A DNA stretch of 13,153 nucleotides from SVTX01 sp045132775 (GCA_045132775.1 JBGUSX010000128.1:1-13153); one strand, 5' to 3'; counted from the stretch's first letter, positions 1-7,648 are shown. Made by a program: numbers and translations. The notes: a model not told the origin generated them from the sequence alone.

Positions 1-36
1 AGACTGTCGAAAAAGCTGTTAGACCGCAAGGGATAA
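1..36 (+). CDS. possible C-terminal scrap of an upstream gene
   Basis: Reading from base 1, the frame gives RLSKKLLDRKG and then TAA at 34-36. A strong hairpin terminator starts about 40 bases later, which is the normal arrangement for the end of a gene. Only eleven residues are visible, so no function can be given. Another frame (from base 3) stays open longer, but its composition is not convincing as protein. The call rests on position before the terminator, and confidence is low. Confidence 0.25.
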   Translation, partial: RLSKKLLDRKG

Positions 37-77
37 AAGACAAAGAAACAAACATTAAAAACTCACACGCAGGAAAT

Positions 78-120
78 AAGCGCAAGACATTCATCGAGAA
101 TGCCTTGCGCTTTCTTGCTT
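78..120 (+). terminator. intrinsic terminator of the upstream gene
   Basis: GCGCAAGACATTC (80-92) pairs with GAATGCCTTGCGC (98-110) around a five-base loop, with 12 of 13 positions complementary and A/T pairs extending the base. It is followed by a T-rich tract (TTTCTTGCTTTT). This is a textbook rho-independent terminator. The only ATG of the following esterase frame lies inside its right arm (100-102), which makes that ATG an implausible start codon. Confidence 0.75.
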
Positions 121-2025
121 TTGCCCACCGAGGAACCCACACAGGCTCCGACACAAGAGCCCACCGAAGAGCCTACACAAGCTCCGACACAGGCTCCTAC
201 TGATGCTCCTACTGAGGCACCTACCGAAGCCGAGACAGGCGTTCACTTTGAAGATGACTTTATGATCTCGGGCGAATATGCCGCAGAATTGAAATCTGAG
301 CTCAAGGCGAACAAGATAAACGTCGGTAAGAACAAATCCGACACCGTAATCTACGTCGGTGAGGCTGATGCGGAAATAGTAACCACCGCTAAAGCACAGC
401 TCACAAGAGCCAATAACTATTACGATTTCACTATCATCACCGACGGAAAGGATCTTGCGATCTACGCTTTAAGCGAAATAGCAATACAGAACGCTATTGA
501 TCATCTCATTGAAAACTACACGGAAGGAGGATATATAGCCGTGCCCGACAACTTTACTTATACATATCTTGAAGAACAGCTTGCAGATATCAACATAGGC
601 GGCAACACCTTTGAAGGCATTACCGTTGTCGCGCCCTCCGATCTTCAGGATATTGCAAGCGGAATTGCAGGCGATTTCACACTGCTTACAGGATACAGTG
701 TTCCCTACGGAACAAGTGCCGACGGTGCGCAGATATCTCTCGTTACAACCGGATCGGGCAACGAGATCGGCACCAGCTATACAGTCACTTACTCCGGTGA
801 AACTCTCACCCTCACAGCGCAGAACAAGGTTACTCTTGCGTACGCGGCATCGGGTCTTATTAAGGCTATCAAGGAAGGTCTCGAGGTAACCGAGGGCTTC
901 TTTGAGACCTATACGTTTGAAACACAGACCGCTCCTGCCACAGACACCGAGCTCTTCAAATATTGCGGAACCTGGCAGGCAACAGACGAAAATAATCCCA
1001 CAACGATGGTTTCTTATTGGGATGCGGCTTACGTTGAGGTGGACTTTACAGGCAACGCGATCACGCTCATGTTCTCAAGTCCCACGACCTTTATATACAG
1101 GATCGATAAGGGCGAATACCACACTGTAAGTAACGTCACGGGCGATTACACCGTTTTTGCCGAGGGCGGCGGAGTGCACACTGTAAGAGTTCTTTGGAAT
1201 GAAAAAGGACAAAATATGTACTTTGCAGGCGTAAAGGCGGGCGAATACGTCACCCTCTCGCGCACACCCGACAGAAAATACTACGTTCAGTTCATCGGCG
1301 ACTCTATCTCCGACGCTACCAACAGCTTCTCGCACAACAGCGCAGATCTCATTGATTGGGATTATTCCGTAACCGCTTGCGAGGCTCTCTCACTCGTCAA
1401 AGATATGGGGTACTGGAGATACAACAACGGATTTACCAACGGAAACGGATACGCTGAGGGCTCTATGGCGGATCGTTTCAACAAGAACTTCGGGGTTACG
1501 AGCGTTGGTATGGAGGATGCATTCTTCAAGCTCGGAATACCTAACAAGTGGAAGCAGGATGATCCGAGATTTGAGGACGTTGCGGAAAATTACTACACCG
1601 AAAAGTATGATTTCAACTTCCAGACGGGCTACACTCCCGACATAGTATTCATCTTCCTTGGAACTAACGATATCTCGGCGGGAAGCTCTGACTCGGCTAT
1701 ACAAAAGTTCAAGGATACTTACGTTGCGTTCGTCGAAAAGCTTTTGGAGCTATACGGCAAGGACACGCAATTCGTAATAATGCAATCTCTCTCAACGTCC
1801 AATGCCGTTAATATGTACGATACGTCGCATCCCCGTTTCGTAGCGATCAGAGAAATAGCCTCAACCCTTACCGAACGCTATCCCGACAACGTATACTTCC
1901 TCGATGAAAACACGCACTTCTCCTGGGGAGTTGAAATTTCTTCCGACGGAACTCATCCCTCCGCAAACGGCTACGAAACGCTCACCAAAAAGGTGGCGCA
2001 GTGGCTTGAGAAGAATTTTAAATAA
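100..2025 (+). CDS. SGNH/GDSL esterase (CE2-like), apparently missing its 5' end
   Basis: This is a 641-residue frame. Residues 9-44 are a PTxx low-complexity linker. About 45-280 is an alpha/beta region resembling the N-terminal domains found in Clostridia surface glycan-active proteins. About 286-395 (from FKYCGTW) is a beta-rich region like the jelly roll of carbohydrate esterase family 2. About 396-641 is an SGNH hydrolase with block I FIGDSIS (nucleophile Ser402), block III GTND (521-524, Asn523) and block V DGTHPS (Asp616, His619), so the catalytic set is complete. The likely role is deacetylating or deacylating cell-surface or plant polysaccharide outside the cell; the substrate is inferred from the family. 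The oddity is at the front: the first ATG lies within a terminator stem, there is no ribosome binding site or promoter, and the signal peptide/lipobox expected before such a linker is absent in all three frames. The frame is open from base 37. The gene is probably 5'-truncated or joined wrongly at about 112-130. Confidence 0.8.
   Translation: MPCAFLLLPTEEPTQAPTQEPTEEPTQAPTQAPTDAPTEAPTEAETGVHFEDDFMISGEYAAELKSELKANKINVGKNKSDTVIYVGEADAEIVTTAKAQLTRANNYYDFTIITDGKDLAIYALSEIAIQNAIDHLIENYTEGGYIAVPDNFTYTYLEEQLADINIGGNTFEGITVVAPSDLQDIASGIAGDFTLLTGYSVPYGTSADGAQISLVTTGSGNEIGTSYTVTYSGETLTLTAQNKVTLAYAASGLIKAIKEGLEVTEGFFETYTFETQTAPATDTELFKYCGTWQATDENNPTTMVSYWDAAYVEVDFTGNAITLMFSSPTTFIYRIDKGEYHTVSNVTGDYTVFAEGGGVHTVRVLWNEKGQNMYFAGVKAGEYVTLSRTPDRKYYVQFIGDSISDATNSFSHNSADLIDWDYSVTACEALSLVKDMGYWRYNNGFTNGNGYAEGSMADRFNKNFGVTSVGMEDAFFKLGIPNKWKQDDPRFEDVAENYYTEKYDFNFQTGYTPDIVFIFLGTNDISAGSSDSAIQKFKDTYVAFVEKLLELYGKDTQFVIMQSLSTSNAVNMYDTSHPRFVAIREIASTLTERYPDNVYFLDENTHFSWGVEISSDGTHPSANGYETLTKKVAQWLEKNFK
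124..231 (+). repeat. nine 12-bp repeats encoding PTxx linker units
   Basis: Nine successive four-residue units (PTEE, PTQA, PTQE, PTEE, PTQA, PTQA, PTDA, PTEA, PTEA) form a proline/threonine-rich linker. Such linkers usually follow the lipobox of secreted Clostridia proteins and hold the catalytic part away from the membrane. Because such linkers are often similar among genes of one genome, they are also a likely place for recombination or assembly errors. Confidence 0.85.
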
Positions 2026-2056
2026 TAAGAAGTTTAAACAGTAAAAGGCTAAACGC

Positions 2057-2089
2057 AAAAATGCTCGGAGATTTCTCCGAGCATTTTTT
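2057..2089 (+). terminator. terminator after the esterase, likely bidirectional
   Basis: ATGCTCGGAG (2061-2070) pairs perfectly with CTCCGAGCAT (2075-2084) around ATTT. The hairpin is flanked by AAAA on the left and TTTTTT on the right, so it can stop transcription in both directions. It begins about 30 bases after the esterase stop. On the minus strand it is the first good terminator met by the ABC operon, which must first read through repeat copy 1. Confidence 0.88.
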
Positions 2090-2102
2090 GTTATCTGAAT
2101 TT

Positions 2103-2355
2103 CAAATTTTGATTTGTCGGTCTGTTAAGCCTTCCCCAGCGGGGAAGGGGGACCGCGTAAGCGGTGGATGAGGAGGTCGCCATTAAGTTGTGCGCCACGG
2201 GTGTATTGTGGATTTTGTCTTGTGTCACAAGGTTTCTTTTGCAACGAAACAAGGTCATCAGAGGACGTGAAACCCTTGAAAAAGCGACCTCCTCATCCAC
2301 CGCAAGCGGTCCCCCTTCTCCGCTGGAGAAGGCTATTCGCTAAATTGCAATTTAC
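2103..2355. repeat. palindromic MITE-like repeat element, copy 1
   Basis: Two long arms (about 2125-2180 and 2284-2340) are inverted repeats of each other around a 103-bp core (2181-2283). Each arm contains a small hairpin (CCTTCCCC-AGC-GGGGAAGG on the left, CCTTCTCC-AGC-GGAGAAGG on the right), a second one (ACCGC...GCGGT), and the shared end GGTGGATGAGGAGGTCGC. AT-rich ends flank it: CAAATTTTGATTTG at 2103 and TAAATTGCAATTTAC ending at 2355, one base short of the permease stop codon. A second copy lies at 9873-10128. No transposase is encoded, so it is a non-autonomous element or an RNA-hairpin repeat. The short frame inside it is not a credible gene. Confidence 0.85.
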
Positions 2356-2356
2356 A

Positions 2357-3409
2357 TCACGGATTCAAAATGCAGCCCAACACCATTGGAATGATTCCGC
2401 CGATAATGAACGCGATATCTCCCTTTTTCAGCTTAAAGCCTCTGCGGTAGATAACATATCCTATAACCATCAGCGCGAGTATAATAAAGCTCATAATGTC
2501 AAGTTTTCCGCACATTAATAGAAGCATATATCCGTACGCGGGTATAAGGGTCTTGTATCCGAACCACGAATCCGAGATCTCCCCCGCCTCGTGTGCGCTC
2601 TTTCTTCTGAACGTAACGAAATATCCAATCGCCGCGGCGATGCCGATCGCACCCCATATAGCAAACATATACGCCTGATCCATATATATCTCCGCCCAGC
2701 GAGACGTATAGTTGTAGATTGCTGCCTCGCCTACTCTGTTGACCTCGATAAGATCCTGGAAGATCACCGTCAGATTGTTGATCGGCGCGTAGATCATTCC
2801 CCAAGTGGCAAAATCAGCCGTATCGTGCCATACAGGTGTGTTGATAATATAATTTCTCAGCACATAATTTCTTACGACCAGGATGCCAAGATAGAGCACG
2901 AATGCCCAGAGTCCGCAGAAAAATATACCGTCGACCACCGAATTTGCCTGTATAATAAGGAAAGACATCACCGAGTAGATCATAACACCAAGCAAAAACA
3001 GAAGCGGATAGTAGATCATCATATACCCAAGCGCGAATCCCGAATTGGTCAGCGCTAACATTCCCCACATCGAGAAAAAGCAGACCGAGTAGATCACGAA
3101 CACCTGCAAAAGTCCCGAAAGGTAATGCGCCAGTGCCATATTACCCCTGCTTATCGGGAAGAAATAGAGAGTGTCGAGATTTCTTCTGTTCTTGAATCCC
3201 GCAAGCTCAAGGAAAGGCATCAGGGTGCAGAAAGCACCGATAATGATAGCTAAAATGTATATTCCCGTCGTTCTGTATTCCACAAGCCTTCCACTCGTGC
3301 AATCCTCCGCGACCGTGAGAGTTATCACGAGCGAGATAAGAGTAAGCACCAGGGTGCGAAGCGCGCCCTGCTTTAATCTGTAGGAAAAATATCTGCCAAA
3401 TACCTTCAT
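2357..3409 (-). CDS. ABC-2 type transporter permease
   Basis: This is a 350-residue membrane protein with about nine hydrophobic segments, near residues 19-33, 50-70, 97-120, 127-153, 160-179, 247-268, 288-300, 306-322 and 331-347. It is the membrane partner of the ATPase encoded immediately upstream: their genes overlap by ATGA, which indicates coupled translation, and AGGAGGG precedes its ATG. With the YtrA-type regulator first in the operon, the set resembles the Ytr/Bcr-type exporters of Bacillota that respond to cell-envelope stress or antibiotics. The substrate cannot be read from the sequence. The motif FFPISRGN after the second segment resembles the cytoplasmic 'LPISRxxxxxAK' loop seen in related permeases. 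The stop codon abuts the end of repeat copy 1, so the operon has no terminator of its own next to the gene. Confidence 0.85.
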   Translation of the reverse strand: MKVFGRYFSYRLKQGALRTLVLTLISLVITLTVAEDCTSGRLVEYRTTGIYILAIIIGAFCTLMPFLELAGFKNRRNLDTLYFFPISRGNMALAHYLSGLLQVFVIYSVCFFSMWGMLALTNSGFALGYMMIYYPLLFLLGVMIYSVMSFLIIQANSVVDGIFFCGLWAFVLYLGILVVRNYVLRNYIINTPVWHDTADFATWGMIYAPINNLTVIFQDLIEVNRVGEAAIYNYTSRWAEIYMDQAYMFAIWGAIGIAAAIGYFVTFRRKSAHEAGEISDSWFGYKTLIPAYGYMLLLMCGKLDIMSFIILALMVIGYVIYRRGFKLKKGDIAFIIGGIIPMVLGCILNP

Positions 3410-4287
3410 TTTATTTCCCTCCTTCTCTCGACCTCGTGAATAAACATTTCCTCAAAGTCCATATCCATCTGCTCTACGATAAGCGGAGAAAGCCCCTCAA
3501 GCTCGGAGTACATCTTCTCTGCGTCTCCACTGAGCACGACTCTGAAAAATCTTCCACTCTTCTCTACGGCAACGACGGGCAGATTTCTGAATATCTCCTC
3601 TCCCTTCTCCTCCGCGAACGCAAGCTGGAACTTGCAGAAGGAATTGACCCTCTCGGCAATATCGCCCGAGGATGATACCGTGGTCTTGTCGATAAGCGCA
3701 TAAGAATCACAGAAATCCTCAAGCTCGCGCAATGAGTGGCTCGAGATAAGCACTGCCATTCCGTTCTCCTCGACCGCGTCGTTTACCGCCTTCTTGAATT
3801 CAAGACGGGCAAGCGGATCAAGTCCGTCAAATGCCTCGTCAAGCAACAGATACTTCGGCTTTGCCGCCAAAGCCAGCGCGACGAATAGCTGTCGGCGCAT
3901 ACCCTTTGAAAAGTTGCGTATCGGCTTTTTCTCGTCGAGCTTGAAGGCATCCATCTGTCTTTCAAAGACCCCTTTGTCAATGGCGGGGTAAAAGACCTTG
4001 TACATCTCAAAGAGCGACTTTCCCGTAGTATGTGACGTAAAATAGGGATCGTCGGGAAGGAAAAATATCTTCTCCCTTGTTGACGGATCCGCATTATTTA
4101 TGCCGTCAACAAGCACCTCGCCCTCCGCTGCCGTATATACGCCCGAGATAAGACGCAAAAGCGTTGTTTTTCCCGCACCGTTTATTCCTACAAGACCCAT
4201 AACGCTTCCCTCTTTTAAGGTAATATCCACGTTATTGAGCACGTTCTTCTCTCCGTACGAATACGAAACGTTTTTTATCTCAATCAT
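3406..4287 (-). CDS. ABC transporter ATP-binding protein
   Basis: This 293-residue nucleotide-binding protein powers the adjacent permease at the inner face of the membrane. Visible motifs are Walker A GINGAGKT (34-41), signature FSKGMRRQ (126-133, a variant of LSGGQ common in the BcrA/YtrB-like group), Walker B YLLLDEAFDGLD (146-157, catalytic Glu151) and the H-loop SSH (His184). The usual Q-loop glutamine is replaced by aspartates in FLPDDPYF (76-83), as occurs in this subgroup. Residues about 215-293 form a C-terminal extension. The start ATG (4285-4287) has GGAGGT upstream and overlaps the end of the regulator gene by 8 bases. The gene is part of a three-gene operon. Confidence 0.93.
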   Translation of the reverse strand: MIEIKNVSYSYGEKNVLNNVDITLKEGSVMGLVGINGAGKTTLLRLISGVYTAAEGEVLVDGINNADPSTREKIFFLPDDPYFTSHTTGKSLFEMYKVFYPAIDKGVFERQMDAFKLDEKKPIRNFSKGMRRQLFVALALAAKPKYLLLDEAFDGLDPLARLEFKKAVNDAVEENGMAVLISSHSLRELEDFCDSYALIDKTTVSSSGDIAERVNSFCKFQLAFAEEKGEEIFRNLPVVAVEKSGRFFRVVLSGDAEKMYSELEGLSPLIVEQMDMDFEEMFIHEVERRREIK

Positions 4288-4624
4288 TTTTACCGTATAC
4301 CTCCTCTACCCATTCTAACAGCACCTCTTTTGATATTCCCATATCTCTGAGTGCGAATATCACGTTTTTCTTATCGGGAGCGTCGTTTTCCGCATTTTTC
4401 TCCCAAATAACGAATACGCCCTTCTTCGGCAATGCGCGGATATACCCCTCCGCCTCAAGCATTGAATACGCTCGCGCTACGGTGTTCGGGTTAACACCAA
4501 GCTCTCCCGCCGCATGTCTGACCGACGGCAGCTTTTCCCCGCTTTTGATGACCCCGAGCTTAATATATTCTTTATATTTCTCGGCGATCTCAATATAAAC
4601 GTCCTGCTTGCCCGAAAATCGCAT
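4280..4624 (-). CDS. GntR-family (YtrA subfamily) transcriptional regulator
   Basis: This is a 114-residue protein with an N-terminal winged helix-turn-helix (about residues 10-74; recognition region around SVRHAAGELGVNPNTVARAY at 35-54, wing with PKKGVFV) and only a ~40-residue tail. That size, with no large ligand-binding domain, is typical of the YtrA subfamily, whose members usually repress an ABC operon in which they are the first gene. That is the position here. The start was set at the ATG at 4622-4624 (protein begins MRFSGKQDVY), which has GAGGAGGG just upstream. The longer frame beginning at 4708 would start inside the -35 box, so it is rejected. The likely role is autorepression of the operon, with the tandem 9-bp repeats in its promoter as the presumed operator. 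Confidence 0.9.
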   Translation of the reverse strand: MRFSGKQDVYIEIAEKYKEYIKLGVIKSGEKLPSVRHAAGELGVNPNTVARAYSMLEAEGYIRALPKKGVFVIWEKNAENDAPDKKNVIFALRDMGISKEVLLEWVEEVYGKND

Positions 4625-4648
4625 CCTTTTTCCCTCCTCTCGCAAAAT

Positions 4649-4684
4649 CTGTATTAACTGTATTATCTGTCGCAACTGTATTAT
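4649..4684 (-). promoter_or_regulatory. four tandem 9-bp repeats, candidate operator for the GntR regulator
   Basis: On the plus strand the bases read as four abutting 9-mers: CTGTATTAA, CTGTATTAT, CTGTCGCAA and CTGTATTAT. Three of four are nearly identical and the third is degenerate. In the direction of transcription the array begins in the -10 box and covers the transcription start and leader, ending about 24 bases before the start codon. This is an ideal position for a repressor. Binding by the YtrA-type product of the first gene is inferred. Confidence 0.6.
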
Positions 4685-4708
4685 ACCATTCCGCCCTATA
4701 CCTGTCAA
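4680..4708 (-). promoter_or_regulatory. sigma-A promoter of the gntR-ABC operon
   Basis: Read on the minus strand, a perfect -35 TTGACA (4708-4703) is followed after 17 bp by a perfect -10 TATAAT (4685-4680). A/T runs at about 4711-4740 lie directly upstream and could act as an UP element. Such a strong promoter would require tight repression, which fits the repeat array that overlaps it. Confidence 0.88.
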
Positions 4709-4892
4709 TGCCTTTTAAAAATATTTTTTAAAAATTTTTTCGACTATTCGCGACCGCGCCTCTGCAATATCGTTAAAATTTGACACCAACGTTTACCCAA
4801 AACGCCTCAAGCTGACACGATCCCCTCTTCTCCGCCCTTTTTTTCCCTTTTTCTTCACAGAAAATACGACCGATTTAGCAACTTCTATGACT

Positions 4893-4898
4893 TATAAT
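4893..4898 (+). promoter_or_regulatory. putative -10 box of spoIIE
   Basis: TATAAT lies 38 bases before the spoIIE start codon. No TTGACA-like -35 box is found at 16-18 bp. In Bacillus subtilis, spoIIE is read from an activated sigma-A promoter with unusual spacing and Spo0A boxes, so a missing -35 would fit. The nearest 0A-box-like sequences (TACGACC near 4865; TTCGACT at 4739-4745) are weak matches to TTCGACA. The -10 is visible; the control by Spo0A is inference. Confidence 0.45.
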
Positions 4899-4935
4899 AA
4901 AGACAAATGTATTTTCAGAAAAGAAGGACGTAAAA

Positions 4936-7578
4936 ATGCAGAACAACGACAAAAATACAGAAAAAGAAAACAGCTTGAAAAATACGGCTTTTTTTAAGAA
5001 ATTGACCGAAAGGCTGCGCCAAAAGGACGAGATCGAGGTCAGGGCAAGGCTCTCCTCTCTCTTCGATTTTTTTCTCACGGCATTCGCCTCATATCTGCTC
5101 GGGGGAGCAAAGCTCTTTTTCGGAATCTATCCCTTTTGTATCACTCTTTTATGCTCGGACAGGCGGAGGCTTCTTGCGGCGGCACTCGGACTTTTGCTTC
5201 TGGCAATACGCGGAGATCTTCCCCTCATTTACATATTCACATCCTTGGCAATACCGCTCATCCGCATTCTCGGGTCATTTCTCCCCGCGCTCTTTTCCGA
5301 GCTGAATGACCCCAAAAGGACACCTGCGTCCGCGACGGCACTTATAAGCTACACTCCGCACGCACCCGCAACCGTGAGCGGTGCGGACCATTCTAACGGT
5401 GCGGAAACGCGCGACGTTCGGAGCACGACCGCAAAGGAGGGCAAAAGCCCGGAGCAGCCCGAAAAAGAGATCCATCTGTTCAGCGAGGACCCGGGGCAAA
5501 GAGCTCTTGCGGCACTCATCGGGGGGTTACTGTGCGGAATATTTCTTCTGATACAAAACGACTTTTCAATATATTCCCTATGGGGTGCCTTGAGTCTTAT
5601 GCTCCTCTGCCCCCTCGCCGTGTTTGTTTTCGGTGGATATCTCGGCACAGCCGATAAAGAAAGCCCTGTATATCTCACAGTGTCGTCGATCGCGATCGGT
5701 ATCGCGTGCATATACGCCGCAAAGCCGCTATCCGTCATAGGAATGCCAATGGCTCCATTCCTTGCAATGCTTCTCACCCTGTACGTAACGACAACGCGCG
5801 GACTTTTCGTCGGCGGTATAGCCTCTATCCTTTTCGGTCTCATCCTCGACCCCGTACAGATGCCGCTCCTGCTCGTCTCGTCTCTTCTTTTCTCTATCAT
5901 ATCGGCAGTAAAGCGCGGTGCGGGACTCGCCGTGGTCTGCGCGGCGGTGGTGGTCTGGTGCTATTACATAGGCGGCACGCACGGGCTTACCGAGGTGCTC
6001 CCTCCGATGCTCTTAGCAATTCCCGTCTATATGCTCGCGGCAAAATACAGGGATATGATACACGCGCCGTACGACAAGAGCGCAATTCTGGCAGGCGGTA
6101 TCTATTTTGCCGAGGCGGTGACCGAGAAGAACAAGAACAGTGCGGTCAGAGAGAGGCTCGGTGCACTCTCAGAGGCTTTTTCCGTCCTATCGGAAAACTT
6201 CTACAAATTAAGCGACCGCCGCCGTCGCCCCGACGCGCTGGGACTTAAACGATTGTGCGAGGGTGCGTTCGAGAAGAACTGCGAGGGCTGTCCTCGCCGC
6301 GAGGTCTGTTGGGGAGACGAATACGCATCCACGCTTGATGCGATATCTCATTCCGCCGCATCGCTTCACAAAAAGGGACGGGTAGAGAGAGACGACCTCG
6401 ATATCTTTTCAAAAAACTGTATCAGAGTAGATTCTATAATCACAAGCCTCAACGATTCCCTCCTCCGCGCCACCGAGGACATAATGAAGGACGACAAGCT
6501 CGGCTTTTTCGCCTCCAATTACAGCGACATCAACGAGATCCTCCACGATGCCCTCGAATGTGACACCGAAGAGTATGAATGCGATCGCGAGGCGCAGGAA
6601 AAGATACTCGATATCTTCTTTGACGAAGGCTTCAGAGCAAGCGGTGCGGTGGTTTGGGGCAAAAGATGCAAGCACATCACGGTAAAGGGTATCGGCTCGG
6701 GTGCGGCATTCAACGCAAAAAGAGCGGCGAAGATCCGCAGAGAAATCGAAAAAGCTGTTGGAACATCGCTCACGGACCCCGTGTTTGAGGCAGGACAGGA
6801 CGGCGGAACCGTACATTTGTCCTCGCGCCCGCGATTCCGCGCAAGATACGCGTACGGTCACATCTCGGCAGGCGGCTCGGGTGACCCTTCGCTTGACACG
6901 AGCTCTCTCTACGTCGATCCATTCCGCGACACCGACGGGGAGGACGAGCCCTGCGGAGATACGTCAAACGCATTTATAACGAGCTCTTCATATTTTTATT
7001 CCCTGATAAGCGACGGAATGGGAAGCGGAGCCGAGGCGGCGTTCATCTCAGGAGTCTGCTCCATGTTTATCGAAAAAATGCTCTCCGCGGGCAACCGCTC
7101 GGATATCACGGTGCGCATGCTCAACAACGTATTGCGCAATGAGAATATGGGAAGCGGCGGCGAATGCTCCGCGACCGTCGACCTCTGTGAGCTCGACCTT
7201 ATAAGCGGCACTGCCTCGTTTTTAAAGAGTGGCGCGGCTCCCACCTACATCGCGCGCGGCGGCACGGTCTATAAGGTATATTCGAGAACGATGCCGATTG
7301 GAATTCTCAAAAATACCGATGCAAGAATAAGCAAATTCGACACACAAAAGGGCGATATAATCATAATGATGAGCGACGGCTGCTGCCCCGACAGCGAGGA
7401 TTGCCCCTGGCTTGTCGAATATCTCTGCGAGTATATGTCGAGGAAGGACAAGAACTCGCAGGGACAGGACGCGGAGTGCGAAAGCCTCAAGGAGACGCTT
7501 CTCTCGCTCGCTAAAAAGAACTTTCCCGAGGGGAAGGAGAGGGACGATATATCGGTGTCGGTGATTTTTATAGAGTAA
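4936..7578 (+). CDS. spoIIE: stage II sporulation protein E (SpoIIE), PP2C-type phosphatase
   Basis: This is an 880-residue protein (B. subtilis SpoIIE is 827). Residues about 47-370 contain roughly ten membrane segments. A central cytoplasmic regulatory region follows, with the cysteine cluster C449-x2-C452-x5-CW (458-459). The C-terminal PP2C-type phosphatase domain has metal-binding motifs SDGMGSG (Asp693), SDG (Asp814) and DDIS (Asp870/871). By family knowledge it sits at the asymmetric septum and dephosphorylates the anti-anti-sigma factor SpoIIAA, which frees sigma-F in the forespore; it therefore marks a spore-former. The start has AAGGA seven bases upstream. An unusual hydrophilic stretch (about residues 122-188) interrupts the membrane region. 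The gene is alone here and divergent from the ABC operon; the tilS/hpt/ftsH neighbours known from Bacillus are absent. No strong terminator follows, only a T-run near 7617. Confidence 0.96.
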   Translation: MQNNDKNTEKENSLKNTAFFKKLTERLRQKDEIEVRARLSSLFDFFLTAFASYLLGGAKLFFGIYPFCITLLCSDRRRLLAAALGLLLLAIRGDLPLIYIFTSLAIPLIRILGSFLPALFSELNDPKRTPASATALISYTPHAPATVSGADHSNGAETRDVRSTTAKEGKSPEQPEKEIHLFSEDPGQRALAALIGGLLCGIFLLIQNDFSIYSLWGALSLMLLCPLAVFVFGGYLGTADKESPVYLTVSSIAIGIACIYAAKPLSVIGMPMAPFLAMLLTLYVTTTRGLFVGGIASILFGLILDPVQMPLLLVSSLLFSIISAVKRGAGLAVVCAAVVVWCYYIGGTHGLTEVLPPMLLAIPVYMLAAKYRDMIHAPYDKSAILAGGIYFAEAVTEKNKNSAVRERLGALSEAFSVLSENFYKLSDRRRRPDALGLKRLCEGAFEKNCEGCPRREVCWGDEYASTLDAISHSAASLHKKGRVERDDLDIFSKNCIRVDSIITSLNDSLLRATEDIMKDDKLGFFASNYSDINEILHDALECDTEEYECDREAQEKILDIFFDEGFRASGAVVWGKRCKHITVKGIGSGAAFNAKRAAKIRREIEKAVGTSLTDPVFEAGQDGGTVHLSSRPRFRARYAYGHISAGGSGDPSLDTSSLYVDPFRDTDGEDEPCGDTSNAFITSSSYFYSLISDGMGSGAEAAFISGVCSMFIEKMLSAGNRSDITVRMLNNVLRNENMGSGGECSATVDLCELDLISGTASFLKSGAAPTYIARGGTVYKVYSRTMPIGILKNTDARISKFDTQKGDIIIMMSDGCCPDSEDCPWLVEYLCEYMSRKDKNSQGQDAECESLKETLLSLAKKNFPEGKERDDISVSVIFIE

Positions 7579-7648
7579 ATAGTAAATTCGGTTTAATGCT
7601 CTTGATCTGACCGTCTCTTTTTTGTGAAATCTCACCGCCAAAATAATC

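Noticed and set aside
3..190. Open frame from base 3 running through the terminator into the esterase linker region
   Set aside because: It crosses a strong terminator hairpin and then reads the PTxx repeats in the wrong frame. It has no start signal and does not look like a known protein.
2091..2300. Minus-strand frame beginning MDEEVAFS, with a homologous plus-strand frame at 9892-10146
   Set aside because: Both frames lie inside the repeat element and start in its arm. Between copies about 8 amino acids change in the core for only 12 base differences, so there is no sign of selection on protein. No ribosome binding site or promoter is present.
4625..4708. Extended N-terminus for the GntR regulator
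   Set aside because: It would begin within the -35 box and run through the promoter; the ATG at 4622-4624 has a good ribosome binding site.
7579..7625. Terminator after spoIIE
   Set aside because: Only a weak CGGT/ACCG pairing with a long loop precedes the T-run, which is not enough to call.
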